From: Sphagnum compactum
Lineage: Eukaryota > Bryophyta > Sphagnopsida > Sphagnales
NCBI GenBank assembly: GCA_965153455.1
Contig: OZ234501.1
Span: forward strand, 8,742,001 to 8,806,000
Direction: 5' to 3'
Length of the DNA stretch: 64,000 bases
Shown: piece after piece, positions 36,560 to 48,010 of the stretch
Layout of the letters: each line of letters starts with the position of its first letter
Numbering within the stretch: position 1 is the stretch's first letter
Notes under the pieces: generated by a model
What the model was told of the DNA's origin: nothing
What the model saw: the letters and a program-made list of their open reading frames with translations, nothing else
The model's database searches: none
Translations under genes and position numbers: made by a program

Positions 36560-39500
36560 ATGGAAAAACTGAAAAACTCCAGGGGGAGGAAAATGAAATG
36601 CTTGAATCCAAATCCGGTTCATCCACTATGGACGATTATAAGAAAGCCCATGATTTGTGTAGCACTTTTGTGCTTTGTAGTTAGGGTTGCAAGCTTGTCG
36701 GAGGTGTCAGAGGTGGGGACTGTGAATATAACAGCAGGCGGAGTAGCATGGGTGACCACCATGGAGGGAGGAGAATTGGAGGCAAATGAAGATAAAATTA
36801 GTCTTGTGGAGCAGGGAGCCGAAGCTGATAAGTTCATGTCTATGGAATCCATGCTCCAATGGGCAATAGGTGTGGGCTCTTGGTTTTCACCTTTCCAAGG
36901 AGGAATGGCTTGTTGGTAAAATAGGGCATCAAGCGCCACACTTGCATGACATGTTCAAAGATATAGAGAGGAGATTTGATTGACTATTGGGGGTGATTGC
37001 AGGCCATTCAGATCCTGAGAAACTAAAGGGGGCAGCAAAGGAGGCCATGAGGTTGACACCCACACAGTTGGAAAAGCGCCGCTCTGACATCAAGGTTTGT
37101 CTACATTCCTATCTCTCCTGTTTTTCTTAGTGAAAAGATGAGATCATGATAGATTGCATGAGTGGATTTGAATGTTGCTCTGATGAATTGTGTTAACATG
37201 AATATCATATCTAAAGTGTTGAGAAATGGGCTCAGAATTATGATCAAGACATGTTCAGTTGAGGCAGTAATGCTTTTTAGGGCATATATATGAAACCAAG
37301 TCCATGCTCACAGTAATATATGAGAACACAAGTGTATGGGTAGACTGCACATACATTTGAGTAACCATGTTTCCAACCTTTTCATTTGGTTGATGGCAGT
37401 TTGGTAACCCAATTCTTCTGGAAGAGTGGATCTGTATACATGTTTGATGAATCTGCAGACTGGATAATCTATATGCTCTCAATTGATTGATTTCACAGTA
37501 GATGCTATGCATTTTGGTTATGTATTTTCTTGTTTTTTGATTCCATGGAGGTGTGGTTGGATTGGCCAGGAATTGATGGACAGGCTGAAAATGCCTTCAG
37601 ATGCCGAGCTAATGAAAATTGCAATTGCGGATCTTCAAAACTCCTCTTTGTCTGCTGAAGACCGAGAACGTGCACTTCAAGAGTTACTTGTTTTGGTTGA
37701 ACCTATTGACAATGCAAATGGTTAGTTTCCTGTAGAAAGTTAAGACTATGGCACTGTGCCCTAGAACTGGTTTGAGTAAAAGTGTTGTGGCAGGTTAACA
37801 GGTCTTCGCCTCACAGATAGGTTCAGTCCCCTTCATATGAGGATTTTGTTCTTAAGTTGGTGGGTATGACATGAATCATGCATTCTTTTGCAAGAGCAAT
37901 GCTGGCTTAAAGATGGGAGCAGTGTCATGATCACTGTGCAACCCATTTTTCCTAGTCACCATATCATGCTCAAGCAGATATGATAGTGTGTTTGGGATTG
38001 GATTTGTGGTTGATGGATATTTAGGTGGAACATATTTGAGGGTCACGAAACTTGGATTTTGATGAGTGGGGAATGAGTGGTTATACCAAATTCATGACTT
38101 TGTGGAGCTTGAAGATGTGGCAGATTTGGACAAGCTTGGGGGGTTGAAACCTGTAATAGATGAGTTGGATAGACCTGAAGAGGAGCTTCGAACATTGGCT
38201 GCTTGGGTTCTGGGGAAAGCTAGCCAGAACAATCTGGTTGTCCAAAAGCAGGTGGGGTCTTCATATCGGTTCCCCTCAGTGAGTTAGAAGAACACCTCCT
38301 TGAAATGCTTGGCTGAAAGAAAGACACATGGTGACCCTCACATACTGTCCAAAGTGGACTGAAATCATGCATTGACATATTGTGATTGATCATGATTTTT
38401 GGTCCCATTCTCAGGATTGGTGGTGGGCATTCCTTTTGCCCTGTTCAAATAGAGTGCATGCCTCTCTAGTGGTAGCCAATATCATCACTGAGTCTTTCCA
38501 TTGCTTCTGGAAATGCAACAGAAACCCAGGACACAGATTTCTGTAGAATAGGTTGCCTGAAATTTTGTTTGGATTATTGTATACTTACCTACACCCACAG
38601 TCAGGAGTTGATGAAGTCAGTGGGAAGTCATGGCAGTTCCGCACTGCTGTTCATGATGAAGGTGTTGGTCTGACACTTTTTATGTGACTCTCATAAGTTT
38701 ATAAGACAGCAATAGGTCTTGCTATTTTACCTTCAAAGTGTTGTTGTGGAGTTTCTCTCTGCAATCTCATAGCTGTGTTCAACTTAAGGGCATCACTATC
38801 ACTCATAGAGGCTAGCAAACCAGTTGCAGGCTCATAGAGCAAATGTCTGTATGAGCTTTGTTCTGCTGGGTGTGTATCTTTCTAGCCATCAGCTAACCTT
38901 TAGGCAGTTGGAATTTTGTCAATGATGGTTGATTAGCTTGCTTACCACATTAGAGTCATTTAACAGAGCTACTCCTCTCAGATAATGTTATTTTTGGCCA
39001 CAAGTACAGTGTAAGTGGTACAGCTTGGGTGTTGATGTAATTTAGGTTCATTCATGGGGAAGAGTCACGTGAATTGGCACACAATAGTCAAGAAGTGGTG
39101 ATCCAGGATGTGGCTCCATTTTCATATGAATTGACCACTCTTTCATAAATATGCAGGTATTGAAGGGGGGTGCTCTGCCGCGGTTGATGGAAATGACACA
39201 TTCTAATAGCAGTGCAGAGGCAGTTAAAGCACTGTATGCTGTTTCTGCAATTGTTCGCAATTTTCCATTGGGACAAGAAGCATTTTATTTGGAGGGTGGC
39301 CCCTTGTTGTTACAGGTATTCCTATCAATGCCTTTGTGGGTATGATTGTGGGGTTATTGTTCCTGGGGAATCAAGAGTCAGGGCATCTGTTGATTCATTC
39401 ATATTAGGTGTTAATAACTAAATCCATTGGTTGGTTCTGGGTAACCAGGAATTGATGGGTGATTCGTCAGGTGATATTCGGCTTAGGAGGAAGTCACTAT

Positions 39501-40306
39501 TTTTGGTGGCAGATTTGGCAGAGCAAATTCACAAGCTTTCTGGTGGTCAGCTTGATGCAATTTTGGAGCTTGAATTGAATTCTGGAGATTCAATGAATTT
39601 GTTCAACGAAGGGCTTCTCAAGACTGTGGTCAATTTGTTGGATGCATCTGATATGGACACTCAAGAAAAGGTTGGTATTTACTAGCTCATTTCCTATATT
39701 AAAGATTCTGGAATGTTGTTCCCCAATAGTTTGACCCATACCTTCTATAAGAGCTTTGGGAAGTGTTAATTGGTTATGAAGGCTCTTAGATACTATGATG
39801 CTGACAGTCAGTTTCTCATTTTCTTAGTTTCTGTTGTATTTAGGAATGGTTTATGTGCATTTTTTAGATTGCAATGTTTTGTGAATGATGTGCTGAAGTT
39901 TACAATCACTCCAAGTTTATTTGGAGCTGTTCATACTGTACTTCTACAATTTTATGCTGCTGATCTTTTGATTCAGTTCCTTATTCCGATGCTAGATTTG
40001 TTGTGTCCAAGATATTCTTGATTATGTGGTAACATGAGACACTGAATTTTTGGATATTCTCAGGCTTTGATGGCAATCAGGAGCTTATTTGGAGTAAGTG
40101 ATGCTGTGCGTGAAAAGATTATTGGTTCATGCAACCTCAGTGCTGCATTAGAACGGGTCAAATTGCAGCTTCATGATGCAATGAAAGACACCAATCAAGC
40201 AGATTTTGCGAAAGACTTGGAAACAATACGACAAGAAGTGGTTGATTCAGTAGAAGAGTACTCAAGGAGACAGTCAAATGAAGCTCAAGTACACGATGAA
40301 CTGTAA
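36560..40306 (+). CDS. SIL1/Fes1-type Hsp70 (BiP) nucleotide exchange factor, ER lumen
   Basis: Armadillo-fold exchange factor that speeds ADP release from Hsp70, here probably BiP. Seven exons agree in phase: 36560-36869, 37003-37094, 37570-37720, 38124-38251, 39157-39315, 39449-39670 and 40064-40306, giving about 434 aa. The N-terminus has a signal sequence (KPMICVALLCFVVRVASLSE), and the protein ends in VHDEL, an ER retention signal. The family core is clear: MLQWAIGHSDPEKLKGAAKE, KMPSDAELMKIAIADL, DLDKLGGLKPVIDELDRPEE, LRTLAAWVLGKASQNN, VLKGGALPRLMEMTHS, IRLRRKSLFLVADLAEQIH and ALMAIRSLFGVSDAVREKI. The signal plus HDEL favour an ER SIL1-like protein over cytosolic Fes1. The start is uncertain: in-frame ATGs at 36533, 36560, 36593 and 36650 all precede the hydrophobic core, and 36560 has a good context (G at -3, G at +4). 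Intron 4 carries a family B repeat. Confidence 0.92.
38470..38780 (+). repeat. Dispersed gene-associated repeat, family B (copy 2, in intron 4)
   Basis: It shares TTGCTTCTGGAAATGCA, CCAGGACACAGATT, AAGTCAGTGGGAAGTCATGG, TGTTCATGATGA, GGTCTGACACTTTTT and a CTCTCATAAG tail with the copy at 44.56-44.87 kb, and less closely with 31.5 kb. Confidence 0.8.
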
Positions 40307-40451
40307 CCCCAAAAAATTGCAATCAATAACTTCTTTTTCATTTGTGGGCACTATCGTAAATAGGCTCAATGACTTCACTTTTGTAGCCACCCTGACATAC
40401 ATACTTGAGAACTTAGGTTGTTCCATCTTTAGGCATTTGTACCATGAGTTT

Positions 40452-40628
40452 TTCCATTATACATTTCTGTGGGTAGTCTTATCAGTTCTTGCTGATAGAC
40501 CTCCAAGAGATTTCCATTATACAGTTTTGTGGTTAGTCTTGTCAGTTCTTGCTGACAAACCTCCGAGAGATTTCCATTATACAGTTCTGTGGGTAGTCTT
40601 TGGTTCTCACTGACAAACCTTTAAGAGA
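40452..40628. repeat. Three tandem 60-bp repeats in the 3' UTR of the exchange factor gene
   Basis: Units begin at about 40452, 40512 and 40572 with TTTCCATTATACA. Each continues with a GTGG(G/T)TAGTCTT phrase, GTTCTTGCTGA or a variant, and an ACCTCC(A/G)AGAGA ending. The period is exactly 60 bp for the first two steps, so the array also stays open in one reading frame, but it lies after the HDEL stop codon and is not expected to be translated. Confidence 0.9.
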
Positions 40629-41289
40629 ATCCTTGGAAGCCCAATCAAATCATGCTTTCTGCTAGTTAACTCTCCAGATGTCTCAATGTACCCTTTACTT
40701 TCCACTGCAAATCTCATCTGGTAACTGTAGATTTGATGCATCAGGTATCAACTTCTTCAATGTGCATTCTTCCTTCAATGGGTAGTGTATCTTTCAACCA
40801 AAGTTGGTTGGACGTGTTGTGTTTTAGCAGTGATCACCTGTTGTGAAACCATGATTGAGGTTTGTTGAAGTGGTTGTGGATTTGGTCCGAGGTTCTATGA
40901 GGCATCCATGTGAGTTTGAAGAGTTTGCAGTCTTGTTGTGAAATCCATTTTCTTGAGTTTGGTCTGAAATCCCACCAGGGCATATGACTTGGTCTGATGG
41001 AGAGTGTCTCCCTGACAAAGGAATCCATGAATCTGTATGCAAAAATGGGCTGGAGCCTTGGATGTGCTCTCTCACTTTCTTGCTCTTGAACCATCCAACA
41101 AACCCAAGCATGCTTGAACCAATGCTCCAGAGCTGATTCTGATGATAACTGCAACTTGTGAACAAGCAAGACCTTGTGAAAGACCAAAAGGAGAAACAAA
41201 CCTCCACAAATTGTTGTTTGCCAACAGTAGGGAGAATAGTGCAAAGTTGAAACATTCAAACACCACATGCAGACCAGGTGGCATAAAGC

Positions 41290-42080
41290 TCTCCATCTCT
41301 GCATGAATTCTGTGCAAGACTTTTCTCTTCCCTCTTCTCTTCTGACTCACACTTTTCAAAGAAGAAAGCTACAAAACAAGATTATGAATTTGTGTGCAAT
41401 ACTTTTCATTTTCTGTGTCTTCTTCTGATTTCACAGTTTGCAAGACAGAAAACTTCAAAAACAATAGCATGAATTCTCTTTTTCTGACTTATTTCCCTTT
41501 TGTCTTCTCTTCTGATTTGCAGTTTGCAAAAAAAGAAAATTTCACTACAAGAGCATGAATTGCTTTGCAGACTTATTTCTCTTTGTCTTCTTCTCTTCCG
41601 ATTTTACAGGTTTTTTGCAAAAAAGAAAACAAAAAACCAAGAGCATGAATTGTTTGCAGACTTATTTCTCTTTGTCTTCTCTTAGGATTGTACAGGTTTT
41701 TGCAAAGAAGAAAACTAGAAAACAAAAGCACGAATTGTTTGCAGGCTTATTATTTCTCTTTTGTCTTCTCTTTCTGATTTTACATGTTTTTTGCAAAGAA
41801 GAAAACTAGAAAACAAGAGCATGAATTGTTTGCAGACTTATTATTTCTCTTTGTCTTCTCCTTCTGATTTTACAGGTATTTGCAAAAGAAGAAAACTACA
41901 AAACAAGATAATGAAATTATTGTGTGCAAAGTCTTATTCCTCGTATCTTTCTTCTTCCTCTGATTTACAATTTCGCAATAGAAAAAACTACAAAAAACGA
42001 GATCATGAATTTGTGTGCAAGACTTGTTTCTTCTTCATCTGACTATTCTCCATCTTTTGCAGAAAAGAAAACTACATACA
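41290..42080. repeat. Degenerate minisatellite, period about 80-95 bp, eight or more units
   Basis: Each unit has a GCATGAATT start, TTTGCAGACTTATTTCTCTT, a TTGTCTTCTCTTCTGATTTTA run, CAGGTTTTTGCAAA and GAAGAAAACTA. Units vary in length. Most contain a pyrimidine tract followed by CAG, resembling a splice acceptor, and the array ends about 950 bp before the F-box start codon. Short open frames through it are repeat artefacts. Confidence 0.85.
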
Positions 42081-43025
42081 TACAAGAGGATCGACAGCTC
42101 TTTACAAAACGATCAATCGATAAGGTCTGATGGCGGCCCCACCAGACAAGATGAAGAAAAATAAAAAACCACAGAGCTTGATTGCGGCCTTGATTGCAAC
42201 GAGTCTTTTGTGTGTTTTTCACCTCCGGGATCTCCTGTTCCCGCAGTGAGGAAGTGCAGATTAAGTTTCCACCACCATCATCATTGTTGCTGATTGGAAG
42301 CTGCAAAAGGTTCCAATTTGTTGTGTTCGTAATGCAACCTTGGTCTACTTTTGGTCATTGGAGGTTGACGAAGAAGACGCCGGGTCCCACCCTGCGGACG
42401 TGTTGAGAGAGAGAGAGAGAGCGAGAGCGAGAGACAAAAGAGTTCGACGGAAAAGGTAAGAGAATCATAGCTTGCCAGCAGTGTTCGTGTTCTTATTAGA
42501 TTTTGTTCAATGAGTTAGGAAGGGAGGAAGAAGGAAGGCCGACAAGAATTTCTAGCATGCCTCGATCAATAATTGCAACTCCTTTGATTACCTTCTATCC
42601 TCTCGATAATAGCAGCAGAACATTCTTCACGTGTTCATGAAGCTATCTAAGGTGTGAAGATTGCAGGGGCGGTGCCTCGGAGGGTGATTGATCGGTCGGG
42701 AGCTTCGTCCAATTTGCAGTGGGATTCGGACTCCGTCCGTCTGAGAATATGGCTCGAAGGGTTGGTAGGAATTCTGGAAACCGACGCGATGAAGAAGAAG
42801 GAAGTCAGGTGATCGGAAAACAGGAAGATTTGGAGGATCGTGTTGAGAGTCATCGGCGTACCTAGTCGACGTTTTTTTGTGTAGGAATTCAGCAACCAGA
42901 TACCATAGCGAAAACAGGACTGTGGAACATTGTGTAGAATCGTTTTGTTGTTGTGGTGATCGATCTTTGCAGTGGCCGGTACATACAGACGCGTGTCGCG
43001 GCGAAGGTCATAATTTGCGACAGCG
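42081..43025. other. Upstream region of the F-box gene
   Basis: GC-richer than its surroundings, with a GA-rich microsatellite at about 42407-42436 followed by a donor-like AAAAGGTAAGAG string (about 42450-42462). This could mark a 5' UTR exon and intron. No coding exon is supported. Confidence 0.4.
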
Positions 43026-43544
43026 ATGGTGGAGTGTGCGCGGCAGAAGGGAGCCAATCCAGATTCTTGGTCTGTAGAAGGGAGTGCGCGATTACCAACT
43101 GATGTGATTTACGAGATCGCTGCGTTTCTGTCAGAGCGCGACATATGCTCGCTGGAAATCTGTTCCCGTTTCTGGCACGAGCTTTGCTCTTCCGATTTCA
43201 TCTGGTTCCATCTCTTCCGTAAGAGATGGTCTTCGTCCGAACCAATTGGAGTCTCTTCGTTTCTGAATCATGAGGTCAAGGAGAGTTCTCAGAGAGAGGA
43301 TTGCGTTTGCACGCTGGTGCGGCCCTGCGGTCGCCATGGCCTGTATAAGCTGCCTCACGAGGTAAGGGAATTTCTAAACTCGATCCTGTTCTTCTTGTTT
43401 CAGCAAATCCAAGCAATTGAGGACTCCGATTCCTCTTACTGTGTGAACCGCCCAGTACAAAACGCATGAATAATAAATCCGTTTCTATAACTCACATCTT
43501 CTGTGTCTCAAGGCTAGGGCATGATCGTCAAGAGTTCTACACCA

Positions 43545-43575
<31 letters not shown>

Positions 43576-44271
43576 AACTTCACCGTATACGCGAAGAGTG
43601 TAGGGGTGGCAAGCAGCTTACAGAAATTTGCACTTTGAGATGGAGAGGAGAGCGAGGGCAGTTGTGGACTTTGTGAAACTGCGGGCGGCAAGGCATGAGT
43701 CATTGGAGGTGGCTGATTACCAGAAAGCCCTCATGCTCTTGTCAACTACGGGCTTGGATCTCTATGATGTCTTCCTCTTTCTCCTTGCACCTGTGCACAG
43801 TGTTCTCATCAACCTCATTGGCATGCATTACTGTCTCCTTCACTTGGGCATACAGGTGAGATAAGATCTCCTTACCCTATGATCTGTATATATGCTGCTG
43901 CCTTGTCCTTCATCATCAGAATCTCATTTCTCTGGCCAATATTATTGTAGCTACACCAAAGAGTCGGAATTGGTCTTGGGGTTGATTGGCACTAGGGAGC
44001 AGACATGAAGGAGCTCCTCAGTCGAAGTACTGCTGGGAACAGACAGGTTTGCTTGAGGTGGTGGAGCATTGGGGGATGGGCCAATGGATTCCGAAGGCGG
44101 GACGAAATGCACCTGCACACCACCTCCTTGTACCTGCTCACAGAGCTTGAAAATAACTCGGTGTTTAAAGTGCTTGACAGGGGAATCTTGCATGAAGTGT
44201 TGCGAGTGCAAATCTCTGCAGATTTTGGATCCAGTGCATGGGTTTCACGATGTATGCATTCTCAGAGATAG
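43026..44271 (+). CDS. F-box protein
   Basis: Probable substrate adaptor of an SCF ubiquitin ligase, binding Skp1 through its F-box. Three exons agree in phase 0: 43026-43361, 43604-43855 and 43996-44271, giving 287 aa. The F-box lies at residues 21-68 (ARLPTDVIYEIAAFLSERDI ... SRFWHELCSSDFIWFHLF). Exon 2 starts with GWQAAYRNLHFEMERRARAV and continues with YQKALMLLSTTGLDLYDVF. Exon 3 includes VCLRWWSIGGWANGFRRRDE and ILHEVLRVQIS. I see no Kelch, LRR or WD repeats; the C-terminal region looks like a plant-specific type whose partner I cannot name. The start codon has a good context (G at -3, G at +4). Intron 1 holds a TC microsatellite. Confidence 0.85.
43546..43576. repeat. (TC)n microsatellite in F-box intron 1
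   Basis: A pure TC run lies about 30-60 bp before the acceptor of exon 2. It may help form the pyrimidine-rich tract of the 3' splice region. Confidence 0.9.
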
Positions 44272-44559
44272 TTTCTTCTTCTCAACAATCTACCTCTTCT
44301 TCTACCAAGGTATATGGTACCCACATATTTTCTGTACTTTGAAATTGAAACTTTTTCTGGTGGTATTAGCACAAGAAGATGGAAAGAAACAAAGCAATCA
44401 AGCAAGCAAAGAAGTTGAAGGTGTTTAAAATATAGTAGTTCTATCATGGAAATCTCTCCTTGTTACTAGATGGTTGGCATTTCATAGGAGCAGCTATTCA
44501 TGACCAGAGTCTCCTGTGTGCGAGCATACATAACAGTCACTTCTTTTATAAGCTATGGT

Positions 44560-44870
44560 CTCTTGAGTGATAGTCAACATCACTATGGAGTCTTCCTGTT
44601 GCTTCCAGAATGTGGCAGAAACTCAGGACACAGATTCTGTATAATGGTTTGCCCAGATTTTGGGCTGATTACTATATGCTTCTTCTAGACCCACTGTTGG
44701 GAGCAGATGAAGTCAGCGGGTAATCATGGCAGCTTGTCACCGATATTCATGATGATGGCAATGGTCTGACACTTTTTGAGTCATTCTCATAAGGTCACGA
44801 CTGCACTCATTGTCATGTTTTCCTTCAAATTGTTGCTGCAAAGATTTCTCTACAATTTCATATGTTCATA
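44560..44870 (+). repeat. Dispersed gene-associated repeat, family B (copy 3)
   Basis: Located 0.3-0.6 kb after the F-box stop codon. It contains TCCTGTTGCTTCCAGAATG, CTCAGGACACAGATTCTG, TATAATGGTTTGCCCAGATT, GAAGTCAGCGGGTAATCATGG and GGTCTGACACTTTTTGAGT. The TATAATG(G/T)TTTGCCCA(A/G) phrase is shared with the 31.5-kb copy. Confidence 0.8.
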
Positions 44871-46891
44871 TTTATCATCTTCTTGTCAGTAATCCTTTTG
44901 AATGTTTTACAGCTTTCCATACTCTGTACCAACAAAGGAGGCCGTCACTCACAAGCATATCACTTGTCAGCCTGTTCATCCTATAAATTGCAACTGATGC
45001 TGAGCAAAGGCTGAGTCCTGTAATTTTTAAGTGGCAATTGATTGTGGAGCAAGGATGAGGATGATGCCTTTCATAGCAGACAAGCATACTTGCTCAGATC
45101 AACATGGGGCTGAAAATAATTTACTTACTACCTTGAATGCTTTGTGCCATATACAGCTCTTTACATTGCTTAGAGTATGCATTGGTCACATCATGGAGGT
45201 TATATGAATTGTTCACCATTTTTGGTGTTATGTTTAATAGGGTTAGGTCCAGTACACATGAACTAGAAACCTTTTACACTTGAACAATCTTAGGCTAGAA
45301 CGCATCGATGATAAAGAGTGGACACTTTGTGCAATTCTTGTAACCATATGTATTCTGACAGCTTTACCTTCCCTGAACAACCCTCTACAGGCCCAGGGTG
45401 TGTGAAGGTCACCAGTTTGCACTGCTACATGATCTGCTTCTGCAAAGCTGTTATTGAGCATGAACCAGCAGTGCACACCATTCTTACCTCCTTTGTTGGT
45501 TATGAGTTTCTAAATATGGAAACACATTAGTCAGTCTCCGGATGAAGAGAAGATGATCTCACTAAGGTCAATTCCCTGAATTTGGTAGTGAAGTATTGGG
45601 CTTCAGTACCCAAGGTATCAGCACCTCTTCTCTGTCAGCTGCAGTTTGACTTGAATTGCTTGCATGAAAATGTAATGAGCTTCTTAGTAGGACTCACAAC
45701 AGGGGGAGATTGGCAGAGAATTGGAAACCAGAGAATTTCACATAATTTTTTCAGGCTGTTTGAGCTCCCACAGCCATTAGCTCAGAGGGAGGTGGTAACT
45801 GAAATGAAAATAGGAGAGGTAATTGGATGTTGGCAGGACAGAAGTGAGACAACAAAAGGCAGTGTTGGTAGCAAGGGGCCTTCAAGGATACAAGAAAGTG
45901 CAGATATAAGAAGGGAATAAAGTTTGGCAAGGGTTGGCCACTTGTGGCTTTGTGAGGATACAGAAGAGAAAGGGCAAATAGATATACGAGGACAACAGAA
46001 TGCAGTCCATTAGGTGTTGGATGGATGCAAGTAGCTTGCAAGAATATGATAGAAGCAACAGAATTAAGAGGGCAATGGAATCAAGTGTAGCAGGCACTAG
46101 TGGCTTTGAAGGATATGATATATAAAGGGCCACAAATATGAGGGCAACAGAACATGATGGACACAAGTAGATCCTGGGGATACAATACAAGACCCAAAAA
46201 TCACAAACCAAAATGACTTGCAGTGGATACGTTTTCACATCACATGTGACAAGAACACACCATAATCAAGAACAACACAACATATTTTGCTATTTTTATT
46301 TTGCCTAAATACATATTCACAGCAGTTTTGGCTCATTTGAAAATCTCTACCACAATTACAAACAGCAATATACAATGTGAAACTACTCTCCCAATCTTTT
46401 CCCAAACACATCTTTCTACATTCCTATTCCCGCTGCTGGTTAATTCTATAGCTGAAAAGGACCAGCCTCAAAGATTGCCATTACAGGAGTATCATGGGTA
46501 AGTATATGTTAACTACTTGAGATTGGGGTGTCATGTGCTCTACAGCAAACAATCATGGCCAAGTGCTCAAGCATGAATAGAGATCAGAAAGAATCTGAAA
46601 TATTCCAAGATTGCAGAAAACAGTTGGGACACAGAAATTCAGCTCCTTAATGCCACATGCTGATGGTATTTGTGCAGATTCACCAACTAGTAGCTCCAGC
46701 CTGTTGAAAGATTTGAATTCATGAATTTATACACCATCCCCCAAATTTTGTTGCTGGTTACAAATTTTCTTCACTAATCATACAGCAGCCTTCAAATTTG
46801 AACGTGTTGTGAAGTACTGGATAAAGCTTGGCAGCCTCGACAAAGTCTGGATGTACTTTCCTCTCATTCTGTGTTTAGATTGCATTTTGGG
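44871..46891. other. Intergenic, with a loose tandem repeat near 45.87-46.18 kb
   Basis: No gene was found. Between about 45.87 and 46.18 kb phrases such as GTGGCTTTG(TG)AGGATA, GAGG(A/G)CAACAGAA and a GG..GCAAGTAG-type string recur at about 150-bp spacing, suggesting an old tandem duplication. The remainder shows nothing assignable. Confidence 0.4.
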
Positions 46892-47191
46892 CTAGTTTGG
46901 CTCTTCTGGAGAAAACTTTTCTTCCAGCCTTGGAAGTGCTGTCACCATGTCTATATTGTCTGCTTCATGTAGCTTACTACACCAGGATGTAAAAGCCTCA
47001 CTGAGATCTGGCCATACTTTTTTAGTATTGAAAGAATTCTGAATCCAGATCTTGAATATCATCATCTGGTCAACTATGGGAAGAGTCTCCACTACATCTT
47101 GAAGGCTATTCTCAAAACTTCTTGGCAATGCTTTCCTACATTGGTCATGCGCCTCCTTTATATACTTTAACAAGATGGAAATGGAAGACAA
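46892..47191 (-). CDS. Unidentified small reading frame or exon
   Basis: About 99 codons on the minus strand read like a folded, helical protein: SISILLKYIKEAHDQCRKAL, SLQDVVETLPIVDQMMIFKI, WPDLSEAFTSWCSKL and ALPRLEEKFSPEEPN before a stop. There is no ATG until residue 42, so it would need an upstream exon. The frame extends only slightly further, into the arm of a hairpin. I recognise no family. It may be a gene fragment or last exon; the only support is amino-acid composition. Confidence 0.3.
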   Translation of the reverse strand: MSSISILLKYIKEAHDQCRKALPRSFENSLQDVVETLPIVDQMMIFKIWIQNSFNTKKVWPDLSEAFTSWCSKLHEADNIDMVTALPRLEEKFSPEEPN

Positions 47192-47260
47192 AAGATATGG
47201 GATAAATGTTTTAGTTGCAATTAAGTTTTAACTAAAAAGTTTATCCCATATCTTTTGTCT
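47186..47260. repeat. Strong hairpin: 31-bp arms with a 13-nt loop
   Basis: Arm 47186-47216 (starting AGACAAAAGATATGGGATAA) pairs with 47230-47260 (ending TTATCCCATATCTTTTGTCT) with about two mismatches. It sits at the border between the small minus-strand reading frame and a very AT-rich block. It may be a foldback element terminus or a small-RNA-like hairpin. Confidence 0.85.
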
Positions 47261-48010
47261 TTTTTTTCAATTTTTCAAATTATATATCTAATAAGTAAGT
47301 AACTAATTAACTAACTATAACTAATTGATTAATTAAGCATTAACTATTTACTTATCCACTTACCAACTTACCTATTACTTATTACTACCTACTAATTAGG
47401 TAATAATTAGTAGTAACACAATTATTTAGATTATTACATGAACTAATAAATCATTAAATATAGTAACTTAATTAATATATTTAGTAAATAATTAAATTTA
47501 AAAATTAAAAATTAGTGTAAGTAAATGAAGTTGCTATAGACAATTTTTTTTATAAAGTTTTAAATGGTGAATTAAAGATTCCATGGATTGTCTCATTTGG
47601 GATCATCATGAAATTTATTAATATTAAATCATTTTATGCTTTTGATAATAAAATAATAAACTTTTAATATAATAATATTATTATATATGAATTGTGAATA
47701 TTTTCAAAGTAATTATTAATTGTCTAACTTTTTATTATAATTAATTAATTGCTTATCATAACTAATTAGTAGTAGAATTTAAATATTTAAATAAAAGAAT
47801 AAATTATTAAATAATAGTAAATTTCATTAATTTATTTAATGATTAATAATCGTATATTTATAATAAGTGTTATTATTAACTTATTACTATTATTACTATT
47901 ATTTATGATTAGTTAAATATTATTATTAATCACATAGTTTATCCTACTATTAATTTTGAAATAAATTATTAAATAATTAATACATAATAGATGTTCTTTA
48001 GGTATCAAAT
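47261..48010. other. Extremely AT-rich block
   Basis: About 750 bp consist almost entirely of A and T in TTAATTA- and TAATAAT-type words, clearly more AT-rich than the rest of the window. It has no coding capacity. It could be a matrix-attachment-like region or a decayed element. Confidence 0.7.

Noticed and set aside
40278-40613. Frame of 111 codons with internal peptide repeats
   Set aside because: It is out of frame with and begins inside the last exon of the exchange factor gene, and reads the 3' UTR tandem repeats.
45882-46238. Hydrophobic minus-strand frame of 118 codons
   Set aside because: It lies in a loose tandem repeat and overlaps another similar frame; composition reflects the repeat, with no domain.
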